Part shown: one piece after another, positions 36,957 through 46,700 of the stretch | Numbering within the stretch: position 1 is the first letter of the stretch | How the letters are laid out: each line of letters starts with the position of its first letter | DNA from: JAJDOD01 sp039024895 | GTDB lineage: Bacteria; Pseudomonadota; Alphaproteobacteria; Rhodobacterales; Rhodobacteraceae | NCBI GenBank assembly: GCA_039024895.1 | Contig: JBCCPJ010000009.1 | Location: 1 to 64,000, forward strand | Direction of reading: 5' to 3' | DNA: 64,000 nt | Notes under the pieces: generated by a model | Seen by the model: the letters and a program-made list of their open reading frames with translations, nothing else | Databases searched by the model: none | Told to the model about the DNA's origin: nothing | Made by a program: the position numbers and the translations under genes

Positions 36957-38821
36957 CACATGCCGCCATGGCCACCCGTGCCAAGGAAGGCAGCAGAGTT
37001 GACGGCGTTGATCGCGGCTTGGTTTATGTCGGCACCGGCCTCGTCCACCAAGGCTTCGGTGTAAGCATTTGTAATCGCAGTGGCAAAGGATGCCGCCGTC
37101 TCAGCCGCAAAACGCTCTTTCAGCAGAACAGCGTCTGGCGTCGCGCTGTCCGCCGCGATGATCGCGTCGAGCCGCATGAGCCATGCATCCCCATCATCGG
37201 CGACAACCGCCGCACCATCGGCATCAAGCTCAAACAGGGCTGTGAGGAATGCGGGCGGCGTACCTTCCACAAAGCTGTCACGGGTCAGGCCCCGATTGAC
37301 CGACAGGTCCAAATCCATGCCAGCCATCTCTCTACCGGCGCGCAACTCTTCAGCCAGCCCGTCAGCCAGCGCCTCCAGCGCGTCCTGTGTGCTTGCCTGG
37401 GTCCAGGCTTCGGTGACCGCGTCCCGCACCTCGTCCAAGGGAAGCAAAGCCGGTTCGCGCACCTCATCGACCACCAACGTGACGATGCCGCCATCTTCAA
37501 GCTCGATCACCTGACCGAAATCGCCGGGGTTCGCCTGCGCTGCTGCGACACGGAATTCCTGATACGCAGCAATGTCGTCAAAAACGTCTACATTCCACTC
37601 GATAGTGCCTTCTTCGAGGCCGGTACGCTCGGCGATCAAGGCTGTATCTGCGCCCCCGGCGAGCAGGTCCTCAACCTCCGCAATCATCTCGGTGATCATG
37701 CGCCGCGCCCGGTCAGCCGCCGCTTCCGGCGCCAGGGTGTCCCGCGCGTCCATAAAGTCGACATTGGTCGCGGCAAGAATGCCGTTCATCCGGTAGATGG
37801 CAGGTCCGAGCGACGATTGCAGCGGCCCAACCACATCCGGTTCCATAAGGGCGAAAACGTCCGCGCCCACGCTGCCCAAATCGGCCTCGGACACATCGCC
37901 CATATCGATATCGTTCAAATTGAGACCGCGCTCGGCGACTAGCGCGTCAAAGGTAATCTCTCCGCTATCAAGTCGCGCCTTTGCGGCCTCCGCATCCGAT
38001 TGCGTGGAAAACACCAGCCGCTCCACGAGCCGCCGTTCGGGGCTCACGAACTCGGCGATCCGTGTATCGTAGAGGGCGCGTATCTGGTCATCGCTCACCT
38101 CGATTGTCGGCGCCAGCATATCCGGTGTGAGCCAAGCGTAGCGGATCACTTTTGTTTCGGGTTGCGTAAAGTCTTCGGGGTTCTCCTGATGGAACGCAGA
38201 CAGTTCCTCCTCGGTGGGCGCGGGTATCTCTTCCGTCAAATCCCCTGCCGTGAGGCGCGCCCAAGTCACATCGCGGATCTCCCGCGCATGGTTGAACAGC
38301 GTATCGGTAAAGATATCGGGCGTTGAGATACCGGACCCAATCGCGCGCCGTACCATCTCGGAAGCAATATCAGCCCGCACCGTTTCTTCGAAATCACGCG
38401 GGTTTGTCCCGCTCTGGCGTAGCGCCATCTCATACACGGTGCGATCAAAACCGGCGGCACTCTGGAACGCCGGAAAACCTTGAATTTCCTCACCGACAAT
38501 CTCGTCTCCAGCAGAAAGACCTGCGCTTTTCGCCTCATTCTCAAGGGCAGCGGCGGCGATGATCTGGCCTAGCGCCAAACGGTCAAGCCCAAGGGCCTGT
38601 GCGGTCTGAAAATTCACCGGCTGGCCCATTTGCTGCTGAAAGGCGCTCATCTGGTTTTGGACGGCCCGGGCATATTCGTCGGCAGTGATCTCCACATCGC
38701 CCACTTCCGCGACCGTCGTGACCGAGTTCCCGAACTGCGTCACGCCAAAGCCACCGAGCGACAGGATCAAAAGACCCATGATGACCCACATGCCTGCGCC
38801 CATACCCTGTTTCTTCGCCAT
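36956..38821 (-). CDS. Membrane-anchored peptidyl-prolyl isomerase, PpiD/SurA-N type
   Basis: The 621-residue product has one N-terminal membrane helix (residues 11-31, MWVIMGLLILSLGGFGVTQF), a SurA-like N-terminal chaperone domain and a parvulin-like central region. The rest is rich in Ala, Glu and Asp, as in alphaproteobacterial PpiD proteins. It would face the periplasm and assist folding of secreted and outer-membrane proteins. The trpE start overlaps its stop, a common order in Rhodobacterales. Confidence 0.87.
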   Translation of the reverse strand: MAKKQGMGAGMWVIMGLLILSLGGFGVTQFGNSVTTVAEVGDVEITADEYARAVQNQMSAFQQQMGQPVNFQTAQALGLDRLALGQIIAAAALENEAKSAGLSAGDEIVGEEIQGFPAFQSAAGFDRTVYEMALRQSGTNPRDFEETVRADIASEMVRRAIGSGISTPDIFTDTLFNHAREIRDVTWARLTAGDLTEEIPAPTEEELSAFHQENPEDFTQPETKVIRYAWLTPDMLAPTIEVSDDQIRALYDTRIAEFVSPERRLVERLVFSTQSDAEAAKARLDSGEITFDALVAERGLNLNDIDMGDVSEADLGSVGADVFALMEPDVVGPLQSSLGPAIYRMNGILAATNVDFMDARDTLAPEAAADRARRMITEMIAEVEDLLAGGADTALIAERTGLEEGTIEWNVDVFDDIAAYQEFRVAAAQANPGDFGQVIELEDGGIVTLVVDEVREPALLPLDEVRDAVTEAWTQASTQDALEALADGLAEELRAGREMAGMDLDLSVNRGLTRDSFVEGTPPAFLTALFELDADGAAVVADDGDAWLMRLDAIIAADSATPDAVLLKERFAAETAASFATAITNAYTEALVDEAGADINQAAINAVNSAAFLGTGGHGGM

Positions 38822-38918
38822 AGTTCCGGTCCGTGTTGGAAAGATCGACAGGTGGTAACGCGGGCAGGGGATCAGGGCAAGACCACCCGGTGCCCTACGC
38901 GTTCAAATTACGGTATAA

Positions 38919-39422
38919 TCAATCTGTCCCGCGATAGGGCTCGACATATTGCAACGCCATATCCCATGGGAAGAAAATCCACGTGTCTTGGCTGACGCCG
39001 GTGATAAACGTGTCCACCATCGGTTCCCCCTTGGGCTTTGCATAAACGGTGGCAAAATGCGCGTTTGGATATTGCTTGCGCACCAGTTCCAACGTTTTGC
39101 CGCTATCCACCAAATCATCGACCACCAGAATACCGGTACCGTCCCCCATCATTGCTGCGTCGGGTGATTTGAGCACCTCCGCCTCGCCCTGGCTTTGGTG
39201 ATGATAGGATTGCACGCTGATCGTATCGACAACGCGCACATCGAGTTCCCGCGCAACAATCATCGCGGGCGCCATGCCTCCTCGCGTGATCGCCACAATC
39301 GCGCGCCACCGCCCGTCATCGGGACCCCTGCCATCGAGCCGCCAAGCCAGCGCCCGGCTGTCCCGGTGCATCTGGTCCCAAGAAACGTGAAACCCTTTCT
39401 CATGCGGCAAACGATCGGTCAT
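38919..39422 (-). CDS. gpt: Xanthine phosphoribosyltransferase
   Basis: The 167-residue product has the PRPP-binding signature ILVVDDLVDSGKT (residues about 99-111) and the N-terminal part typical of Gpt (FHVSWDQMHRDSRALA, VAITRGGMAPA). It salvages xanthine and guanine to nucleotides. It is 97 bases upstream of the ppiD-like gene and 42 bases downstream of the 39465-39851 gene on the same strand. Confidence 0.92.
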   Translation of the reverse strand: MTDRLPHEKGFHVSWDQMHRDSRALAWRLDGRGPDDGRWRAIVAITRGGMAPAMIVARELDVRVVDTISVQSYHHQSQGEAEVLKSPDAAMMGDGTGILVVDDLVDSGKTLELVRKQYPNAHFATVYAKPKGEPMVDTFITGVSQDTWIFFPWDMALQYVEPYRGTD

Positions 39423-39464
39423 GCGATACTCCCTGTCATTGGCGCTTCTCTTAGCGGGGCCGCG

Positions 39465-39851
39465 TCAGCGGGTCCAGTGATCGCTCTTTGGCCAGAAACG
39501 CTCAACAATTTTCGATGTGAGAACCAACAAAACAAGGTTGAGCGCGAACACCCCCGTCACCGCAGTGACAAAAGTGGATAGATTGCTGTAGTTTGGCATG
39601 CCGCGCCCATGGGCGAGAGACGCCACCAGGCTCGCGCCCACAATCGCCGCGACCGAAATGGCCGCCCGCATCATCGCCTCACGCGTCGCCGCATGGCCGA
39701 CCCCGAAAACGGCCAGGCTCGGCGCGATCAGGTAAAGCAAGCCCGGATCGCCGGTTGCGGCCGTGCGATCCCCGGCAATGAGATAGAGGCTGACAATCAG
39801 GGCAGCGAAGGCAACGCGGCTCCGCGCCAGCGGAGACAGGTCCTCGAACAT
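39465..39851 (-). CDS. Small membrane protein of unknown function
   Basis: The 128-residue product has three or four hydrophobic segments (about residues 12-28, 38-55, 60-82 and 92-113) and no recognised motif. Its ATG follows the fabI stop with no gap, so it is translated with fabI. Confidence 0.7.
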   Translation of the reverse strand: MFEDLSPLARSRVAFAALIVSLYLIAGDRTAATGDPGLLYLIAPSLAVFGVGHAATREAMMRAAISVAAIVGASLVASLAHGRGMPNYSNLSTFVTAVTGVFALNLVLLVLTSKIVERFWPKSDHWTR

Positions 39852-40658
39852 TCAGCCGCGCGTCATATCTGGCGCATCGGGATTCTTCATGCCGATCACA
39901 TTATAGCCTGCGTCAACATGGTGAATTTCACCGGTCGTGCCCGCGCCAAGATCAGACAACAGATAAAGCGCGGCACCACCCACATCCTCAATGGTGACAT
40001 TCCGCCGAAGCGGCGCATTATTCTCGTTCCACTTCAGAATATAGCGGAAATCACCGATGCCGGAGGCGGCAAGCGTCTTGATCGTGCCCGCGCTGATCGC
40101 ATTGCACCGGATGCCATCGCGGCCCAAATCTTCGGCGATATATTTTACAGAGGTCTCAAGCGCCGCCTTACACACGCCCATCACATTGTAGTGCGGCATC
40201 ACCCTTTCAGCGCCCGAATAGGTGAGCGTCAAAAGTGACCCACCATCCGTCATCAAGGGCGCGGCCCGCCTGCAAATATCTGTGAACGAGAATACCGAGA
40301 TATCCATCGACATCGCAAAATTGTCGCGACTGGTGTCAACATACCGCCCACGCAACTCATTTTTATCTGAAAAACCAATGGCATGCACGACGAAGTCAAG
40401 CTTGCTCCAGCGATTCCTCACGGCGTCGAACAGGGCATCCACGCTGGCACGGTCGCCCACATCACAGGGGACAACAAAATCCGAACCCAGTTGCTCGGCT
40501 AATGGACCAACCCGCTTTAGAAGCGCTTCCCCCTGATAGGAAAAGCACAACTCCGCGCCATGGTCTGCCAGCATCTTGGCAATGCCCCAGGCAATCGACT
40601 TGTCGTTCGCCAGCCCCATGATCAGGCCGCGCTTTCCGGCCATCAATGCTGTGGTCAT
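39852..40658 (-). CDS. fabI: Enoyl-[acyl-carrier-protein] reductase (NADH)
   Basis: The 268-residue SDR protein shows the FabI pattern: GLANDKSIAWGIAK (residues 15-28) as cofactor motif and the catalytic Tyr-x6-Lys in HYNVMGVCKAALE. It reduces trans-2-enoyl-ACP in fatty-acid elongation and is the triclosan target. I use the ATG at 40658 (MTTALMAGKRG); six further codons are open upstream. It is divergent from pdxH across 81 bases. Confidence 0.94.
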   Translation of the reverse strand: MTTALMAGKRGLIMGLANDKSIAWGIAKMLADHGAELCFSYQGEALLKRVGPLAEQLGSDFVVPCDVGDRASVDALFDAVRNRWSKLDFVVHAIGFSDKNELRGRYVDTSRDNFAMSMDISVFSFTDICRRAAPLMTDGGSLLTLTYSGAERVMPHYNVMGVCKAALETSVKYIAEDLGRDGIRCNAISAGTIKTLAASGIGDFRYILKWNENNAPLRRNVTIEDVGGAALYLLSDLGAGTTGEIHHVDAGYNVIGMKNPDAPDMTRG

Positions 40659-40739
40659 TTCTTTCCCTCGACCCATTTACCGTTATGCGGTGTTATGACA
40701 AGAAACGCCCTCCATCAAGCCTGGCACCTGAGAGGACAG

Positions 40740-41345
40740 ATGAGCGACCGAAGTGGTATTTTCGCGGGCGACGACCCGTTTCAACTTGCAAAAGAATGGT
40801 TGGCGGAAGCCCAGAAAAGCGAACCAAACGACCCCAATGCAATTGCCATGGCAACGGTTGATGCGGAAGGTCGACCGAATGTGCGCATGGTGCTGTTAAA
40901 GGACATCGAAGACGACGCTTTCGTGTTCTACACCAATTACGACAGCCAGAAAGGCCAGGAACTGGCAGTGACCCCATATGCTGCATTTGTCCTGCACTGG
41001 AAGTCGCTCCGGCGGCAATTGCGGGTTCGCGGCAGCGTCATGCGTGAGGATGGCCCGAAGGCCGACGCCTATTTCGACAGCCGCAGCTTGAAAAGCCGGA
41101 TCGGCGCAATAGCCTCACAGCAATCGCAAGCTCTTGAAAGCCGCTCGCACCTCATGGCAGCGGCCACCAAAGTTGGCGTCCAGCAGGGGCTACATCCTAA
41201 GCGTCCCGACAATTGGGGCGGGTTCCGGATCACACCCTTCGAGATCGAATTTTGGGCAGATGGGGATTTCCGCCTACACGACCGTTTCCGGTGGACGCGC
41301 GCAAACGAAGCCGATACGTGGGACATCCAACGGTTGTACCCGTAA
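40740..41345 (+). CDS. pdxH: Pyridoxamine/pyridoxine 5'-phosphate oxidase
   Basis: The 201-residue product has the FMN/PLP-binding features of PdxH: RMVLLKDIEDDAFVFYTNY, SLRRQLRVRG, and the C-terminal FRITPFEIEFWADGDFRLHD with RLYP at the end. It completes pyridoxal phosphate synthesis. I start at the ATG at 40740 because AGAGGA precedes it and it gives the usual start MSDRSGIFAGDDPF; an ATG 45 bases earlier is also in frame. Confidence 0.93.
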   Translation: MSDRSGIFAGDDPFQLAKEWLAEAQKSEPNDPNAIAMATVDAEGRPNVRMVLLKDIEDDAFVFYTNYDSQKGQELAVTPYAAFVLHWKSLRRQLRVRGSVMREDGPKADAYFDSRSLKSRIGAIASQQSQALESRSHLMAAATKVGVQQGLHPKRPDNWGGFRITPFEIEFWADGDFRLHDRFRWTRANEADTWDIQRLYP

Positions 41346-41449
41346 TGAAAAACTGCACGAAAAACCGGCGAATGGCACGTATTCAACATAGACAAAAAGG
41401 GTCTCGTCGGACCAAACTCGCGTAAAAATTGGGAAAAAGACCCCGAGGG

Positions 41450-41998
41450 ATGATGCAAGAGATGACCGACGCCGAAAATGACGGGGCGCGCGTCACTGGG
41501 ACTGTAAAGTGGTTCGATCCGTCGAAAGGCTTCGGCTTTGTCGTGTCCGACGATGGCGGTCCGGACATACTTTTACACGCCAATGTTCTACGGAATTTTG
41601 GTCAGTCTTCTGTGGCCGATGCCGCGGGTATTAGTATAATTGTTCAGGAAACTGCACGGGGCATTCAAGCTGTGGAGGTTCTCAGCATTGAGCCGCCTGC
41701 CGCTGAATTCGACGAAATGCCGGTGGCCGGTGGTGAAATCGCCGAGCCCGTTGACCTGACATTGCCGCTTGAGCCAGCTCGCGTGAAGTGGTTCGACAAA
41801 GCCAAGGGATTTGGCTTTGCGAATGTCTTTGCGAGAGGGGAAGACGTGTTCCTACATATTGAGGTCTTGCGCCGTTCGGGACTTGCAGATTTGCAACCTG
41901 GCGAAGCCGTGTCGTTGCGTGTTGTCGACGGTAAACGCGGACGCATGGCAACCCAGGTCACCTCGTGGGAAGCCGCGCTTCGCACGGATGAGACGTGA
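41450..41998 (+). CDS. Protein with two cold-shock domains
   Basis: The 182-residue product contains two cold-shock domains. The first has VKWFDPSKGFGFVV and the second VKWFDKAKGFGFANV (RNP1), with RNP2-like ILLH and VFLH. A 40-residue acidic linker (EPPAAEFDEMP) joins them. Double-CSD proteins are common in alphaproteobacteria and bind RNA or single-stranded DNA. The start is uncertain: two consecutive ATGs at 41450/41453 follow AAGACCCCGAGG, and another lies at 41462. The DUF192 gene starts inside its stop (GTGA). Confidence 0.87.
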   Translation: MMQEMTDAENDGARVTGTVKWFDPSKGFGFVVSDDGGPDILLHANVLRNFGQSSVADAAGISIIVQETARGIQAVEVLSIEPPAAEFDEMPVAGGEIAEPVDLTLPLEPARVKWFDKAKGFGFANVFARGEDVFLHIEVLRRSGLADLQPGEAVSLRVVDGKRGRMATQVTSWEAALRTDET

Positions 41999-42453
41999 TA
42001 CGTCACGCTTTTCTTTTTCTTCTCATTTCAACTAGTTTCGCCCTTGCAGAATGCGATGAGGCGCGAGTCGATTTGCGGGGTGATTGGGGTCAAGCGCGGT
42101 TCACGGTAGAGGTGGCCGACACCCCCAGCGAACGGTCGCTAGGACTGATGCATCGGGAAAGCATGCCACAAAGCGCGGGCATGCTTTTCGTCTATGACGC
42201 GCCGCAACGGGTGTCTTTCTGGATGCGCAACACACTCATTCCTTTGGACATGGTATTTCTGGACGAAAAAGGCCTCGTCGCCTCGATCCACGAAAACGCC
42301 GTTCCGCTCGACGAGACGAGCATCTTCGGCGGTGACCACATCCAATACGTTTTGGAGATTAACGGCGGCTTGGCCGCTCGCCTTGGGATCATAGTGGGAA
42401 GCGAGTTACGCCACCCCGCACTTGGCAATGACGCCGCATGGGGCTGCGAATAA
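41995..42453 (+). CDS. DUF192 protein, exported
   Basis: The 152-residue product has a signal peptide (residues 1-18, ending SFALA) and the DUF192 core (RSLGLMHRESMPQSAGMLFV, VSFWMRNTLIPLDMVF, YVLEINGG). The family is periplasmic and of unknown function. It starts at a GTG that overlaps the stop of the cold-shock-domain gene, implying co-translation. Confidence 0.85.
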   Translation: MIRHAFLFLLISTSFALAECDEARVDLRGDWGQARFTVEVADTPSERSLGLMHRESMPQSAGMLFVYDAPQRVSFWMRNTLIPLDMVFLDEKGLVASIHENAVPLDETSIFGGDHIQYVLEINGGLAARLGIIVGSELRHPALGNDAAWGCE

Positions 42454-42465
42454 ATCACATCGTGT

Positions 42466-42852
42466 TCAGGCCGCCCGCAGAAAGCGCCCGATAGGATCAT
42501 CCGATCTGTTGACTATGCCATTGCCAAAACGGCAAATGTCAGAGGCCTTGGCATTGACGCCTCGTTCATTCAGAATCGACGTTCCTTTCGCTTTGAGCCA
42601 ATCGGTTTTACTGTAGTAAAGCGAAGCCAGTACGGCTTGCCGGCGTACACCTTGTGTGTTGGCAGCGATTTCGCCGGCTCTATCAATCGAGACTGAAGAA
42701 AGACCTGGGCAATCCCGGGCAACCTCGACCGCCGCGACATAGCTGCCTACGAAGTCTCCCGTTGCACCTTCCGGTTCCAGACTTCCGGCGCATGCGCTGA
42801 GGGCAACAAAAGATAGGCTGCAAAGTAGTCTACGATAGGACGAGTTCCGCAT
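42466..42852 (-). CDS. Small lipoprotein of unknown function
   Basis: The 128-residue product has a lipoprotein signal (SLSFVALSAC, lipobox cysteine at residue 21). The mature region has a second cysteine pair (ARDCPG and SDICRFG) that may form a disulfide. No family recognised. It converges on the DUF192 gene with a 12-base gap; its promoter should lie in 42853-43030. Confidence 0.7.
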   Translation of the reverse strand: MRNSSYRRLLCSLSFVALSACAGSLEPEGATGDFVGSYVAAVEVARDCPGLSSVSIDRAGEIAANTQGVRRQAVLASLYYSKTDWLKAKGTSILNERGVNAKASDICRFGNGIVNRSDDPIGRFLRAA

Positions 42853-43030
42853 ATATCACCTTTTGAAATGTCTTCGCGCCGGGTCCGGCGGTGAGTGTTT
42901 CACACTAAGTACAGGCACATGGTTTAAAGCGATGAATCCGGCGCAAAACCGGCAGCTTTCAGGTGATTTTGCATGAGACGCGATTTAGATTTGCGCAGCG
43001 CGGATTTACTCGCTAGGACAACGCAAGTGG

Positions 43031-43107
43031 CGGGGCGTGGCGCAGCCTGGTAGCGCACCTGTTTTGGGTACAGGGGGTCGTGAGTTCGAATCTCGCCGCC
43101 CCGACCA
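43031..43107 (+). tRNA. tRNA-Pro (anticodon TGG)
   Basis: A full cloverleaf of 77 bases including the encoded CCA. The acceptor CGGGGCG pairs with CGCCCCG, starting with the C1-G72 pair typical of bacterial tRNA-Pro. The anticodon stem CCTGT/ACAGG surrounds TTTGGGT (anticodon TGG), and the T loop is GTTCGAATC. Confidence 0.96.
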
Positions 43108-43720
43108 CTTCTAAAACTGGTTGGATTGAACCGTCATGTGCCGAATGCGTAGGCGCCCGGATATTTCTGCCTTTCATGTGACCCTTGATCGAACTGACCA
43201 AACCCTGCTTGCGATCAGAGCGCCTAAGTCGGGCGTCTTGCCACCCGCGCAGCACCGGCATCATCGCAAAGAACTCAAAATTTTCTTCGCCGCGACGGCG
43301 CTGGATTACAGCAATTCCGAAACGGGCGGTAACGGCCACAGTTTCGCCACATAATGTGCCTTGTGAGCGCAGGCGGCTAAGATGTTGTGTCCACTCCGTT
43401 TTCGCGGCACACTGTTTCCGCCTAGGAAATAGTCCGCCGACGTCAACCAAAAAAAGTGACGAAATTGTGAAAAACGGCGTTGACGAATCCAGCCCACCTA
43501 CGTCAAGTTGTGTGGGCTGACCGGGAGAACCACTACATCTTGTGGCGTTCAGCACAGGGACAAAGAATTCATCTCACTCACTCCAGCCGAGGGGTGTTTG
43601 GCGTTCGCAATTGCGGCCCGTTAGAGGTGTTGTTTTTTGCCCAGAGCCTCCCGATCAGCGCAATTGTAATCACGGGCAACGTCAACAGGCGAGCCCTCCC
43701 AAAAAACGGGAACGCGGGGC
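43108..43720. other. 613-base non-coding region between tRNA-Pro and nrdJ
   Basis: No credible gene on either strand; the minus-strand frame through 43013-43555 runs into the tRNA and is rejected. The first 370 bases hold nothing I can name. The last 240 hold the NrdR-box pair at 43498-43545 and a leader of up to about 175 bases before the nrdJ ATG. I looked for a cobalamin riboswitch, because nrdJ needs B12, and saw no B12-box-like sequence. Confidence 0.6.
43498..43545 (+). promoter_or_regulatory. Two candidate NrdR boxes upstream of nrdJ
   Basis: The 16-mer at 43530-43545 (CCACTACATCTTGTGG) agrees with the NrdR consensus acaCwAtATaTwGtgt at 13 of 16 positions. A weaker copy at 43498-43513 (CTACGTCAAGTTGTGT; 9 of 16, with an intact right half) lies exactly 32 bases upstream, the usual spacing of NrdR box pairs on one face of the helix. 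A weak TTGACG at 43480 may be a -35 element. NrdR represses ribonucleotide reductase genes when dATP is plentiful. Confidence 0.6.
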
Positions 43721-46700
43721 ATGAAAATCGAACGCACCTTTACCGAGGCAGGTAAGGACGCTTATGCGAGCATTGAATTCACAACAACATCGAGCGAGAT
43801 CCGGAACCCGGATGGCACGGTCGTCTTCAAGTTGGATGACGTGGAAGTGCCTGCGTCATGGAGCCAAGTGGCCTCTGACGTCATTGCTCAAAAGTACTTC
43901 CGTAAAGCGGGCGTACCTGCGGCGCTGAAGAAGGTACGCGAAAAGGGCGTCCCATCGTTCTTGTGGCGATCCGCTCCGGACGAGAAAGCGCTGAGCAAAC
44001 TGCCCGAGGGCGAACGCTTTGGCGGCGAAGTCAAAGCGAGCCAGGTCTTCGACCGTCTCGCGGGCGCCTGGGCCTATTGGGGCTGGAAGGGCGGCTACTT
44101 CACCACCGAAGAAGACGCGCGCGCCTATTTCGACGAGATGCGCTATATGCTGGCAACGCAGCGTGCGGCACCGAACTCCCCCCAATGGTTCAACACCGGC
44201 CTGCATTGGGCTTATGGCATCGACGGCCCCAGCCAGGGGCACCATTATGTCGACTACAAGACAGGCAAGCTGACCAAATCGGACAGCGCCTATGAGCACC
44301 CCCAGCCCCATGCTTGCTTCATCCAGTCTTGCGCGGATGATCTCGTAAACGATGGCGGCATCATGGACCTCGGGGTCCGCGAAGCACGGCTCTTCAAATA
44401 CGGGTCCGGCACGGGCACCAATTTCAGCCACCTACGCGGCGAGGGCGAAAGCCTGTCGGGCGGTGGCAAGTCTTCCGGTCTGATGGGCTTCCTGAAGATC
44501 GGCGATCGCGCGGCCGGTGCGATCAAATCAGGCGGGACCACTCGTCGAGCAGCCAAGATGGTGATCGTTGACGCCGATCACCCTGACATCGAAGACTTCA
44601 TCAATTGGAAAGTCATTGAGGAGCAGAAAGTCGCGTCGATCGTTGCCGGCTCGAAGATGCACGAGCGCGAGCTCAATGGCATCTTCGCAGCGATCAAGGC
44701 GTGGGACGGGGACGAGGCACACGCCTTCGACCCGACCAAAAATGACGCGCTCAAATCGGCCATTCGTTCGGCGAAGAAAAGCGCCATCCCGGAAACATAT
44801 GTAAAGCGCGTGCTCGACTATGCACGCCAGGGCTACGCGTCAATTGAGTTTCCGACCTATGACACCGACTGGGATTCGGAAGCTTATTCAAGTGTTTCCG
44901 GCCAGAACTCAAACAACTCGATCCGCGTAACCGACGCTTTCCTGCAAGCGGTCAGGGACGACGCGGATTGGGACCTGACCAACCGTAAGGATGGCAAGGT
45001 CGCCAAGACCATCAAGGCGCGCGATCTCTGGGAACAAGTGGGCCACGCCGCTTGGGCTTGTGCCGACCCAGGCATCCAGTACCACGACACCGTCAACGCT
45101 TGGCACACATGCCCCGACGATGGCGAAATTCGCGGCTCGAATCCGTGTTCCGAGTACATGTTCCTCGACGACACGGCCTGTAACTTAGCCTCGATGAACC
45201 TGTTGACCTTCTATAAGGACGGCAAGTTCGCAGCGGAAGATTACGTGCATGCAACGCGCCTCTGGACAGTGACACTCGAAATCTCCGTCATGATGGCGCA
45301 GTTCCCCTCCAAGGAAATCGCGCAGCGCAGCTATGACTTCCGGACGCTCGGCCTGGGCTACGCGAATATCGGCGGCTTGCTGATGAACATGGGCTACAGC
45401 TACGACAGCGACGAGGGCCGCGCCCTGACCGGCGCACTCACCGCGATCATGACGGGCGTGTCCTACGCGACGTCTGCCGAGATGGCCGCAGAGCAGGGCG
45501 CCTTTCCGGGCTATGCCAAGAACGCTGACCACATGTTGCGCGTCATCCGCAATCACCGCCGCGCCGCCTATGGCGAGACGGGTGGCTACGAAGAGATGAA
45601 CGTCAACCCGGTGCCGCTCGATCTCGTCAACTGCCCGGACAAGAAGCTGACCAAGATGGCCGGCAAGGCGTGGGACGAAGCGCTGAAGCTCGGCGAGAAG
45701 CACGGCTACCGCAACGCGCAAGCTACCGTGATTGCACCGACGGGCACCATCGGTCTGGTCATGGACTGCGACACCACGGGCATCGAGCCGGATTTCGCTC
45801 TGGTGAAATTCAAGAAGCTTGCGGGTGGCGGTTATTTCAAGATCATCAACCGCTCCGTGCCTGCAGCGCTTGAAACGCTGGGCTACAGCTCCAGCCAGGT
45901 TGAAGAGATTGTGTCCTACGCCGTTGGTCACGGCACAATCGGCAATGCGCCGGGCATTAACCACACCTCGCTCATCGGGCATGGGTTTGGCAAAGCCGAG
46001 CTCGACAAGATCGAGGCGGCGCTTCCGAGTGCTTTTGATATCCGCTTCGTCTTCAACCAGTGGACGCTGGGCGAAGAGTTTTGCACCGGCACACTCGGCA
46101 TTCCCGCCGACAAACTGGTGGACCCGAGCTTCGACCTGCTGAAGCATCTCGGCTTCTCAAAGGCGGATATCGATGCGGCGAACGACCATGTCTGCGGGAC
46201 GATGACCCTCGAAGGCGCGCCTTTCCTCAAGGAAGAGCACTACTCCGTCTTCGATTGCGCCAACCCGTGCGGCAAGAAAGGCAAGCGCTTCCTCAGCGTC
46301 GACAGCCACATCACCATGATGGCCGCCGCGCAATCGTTCATCTCCGGCGCGATCTCCAAAACGATCAATATGCCGAACGACGCCACCATCGAGGACTGCA
46401 AGGAAGCCTATGAGTTGTCCTGGTCCCTCGGCGTCAAGGCCAACGCGCTCTACCGTGACGGCTCGAAACTGTCGCAACCGCTGTCGGCCGCTCTGGTCGA
46501 AGATGATGACGAGGCAGCCGAAGTGCTCGAAAGCGGAACACCGGCCGAAAAGGCACAGGTGCTGGCCGAGAAGATCATCGAGAAAGTGGTCATCAAGGAA
46601 GTCGCCGCGCGCCACCGGGAAAAAATGCCCGAACGTCGCCGGGGCTATACCCAAAAGTCCATCGTCGGGGGGCACAAGGTCTATCTCCGCACCGGTGAAT

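Noticed and set aside
36923..37942. 339-codon plus-strand frame across the trpE/foldase junction
   Set aside because: It is antisense to the PpiD-like gene, whose membrane anchor and overlap with trpE fit a real gene.
43013..43555. 180-codon open frame on the minus strand upstream of nrdJ
   Set aside because: It runs through the tRNA-Pro gene in antisense and across the NrdR boxes; the composition is not protein-like.
43545..43720. Cobalamin riboswitch in the nrdJ leader
   Set aside because: I looked for the B12-box and its conserved flanks and found none; B12 switches usually control alternatives to B12-dependent enzymes.
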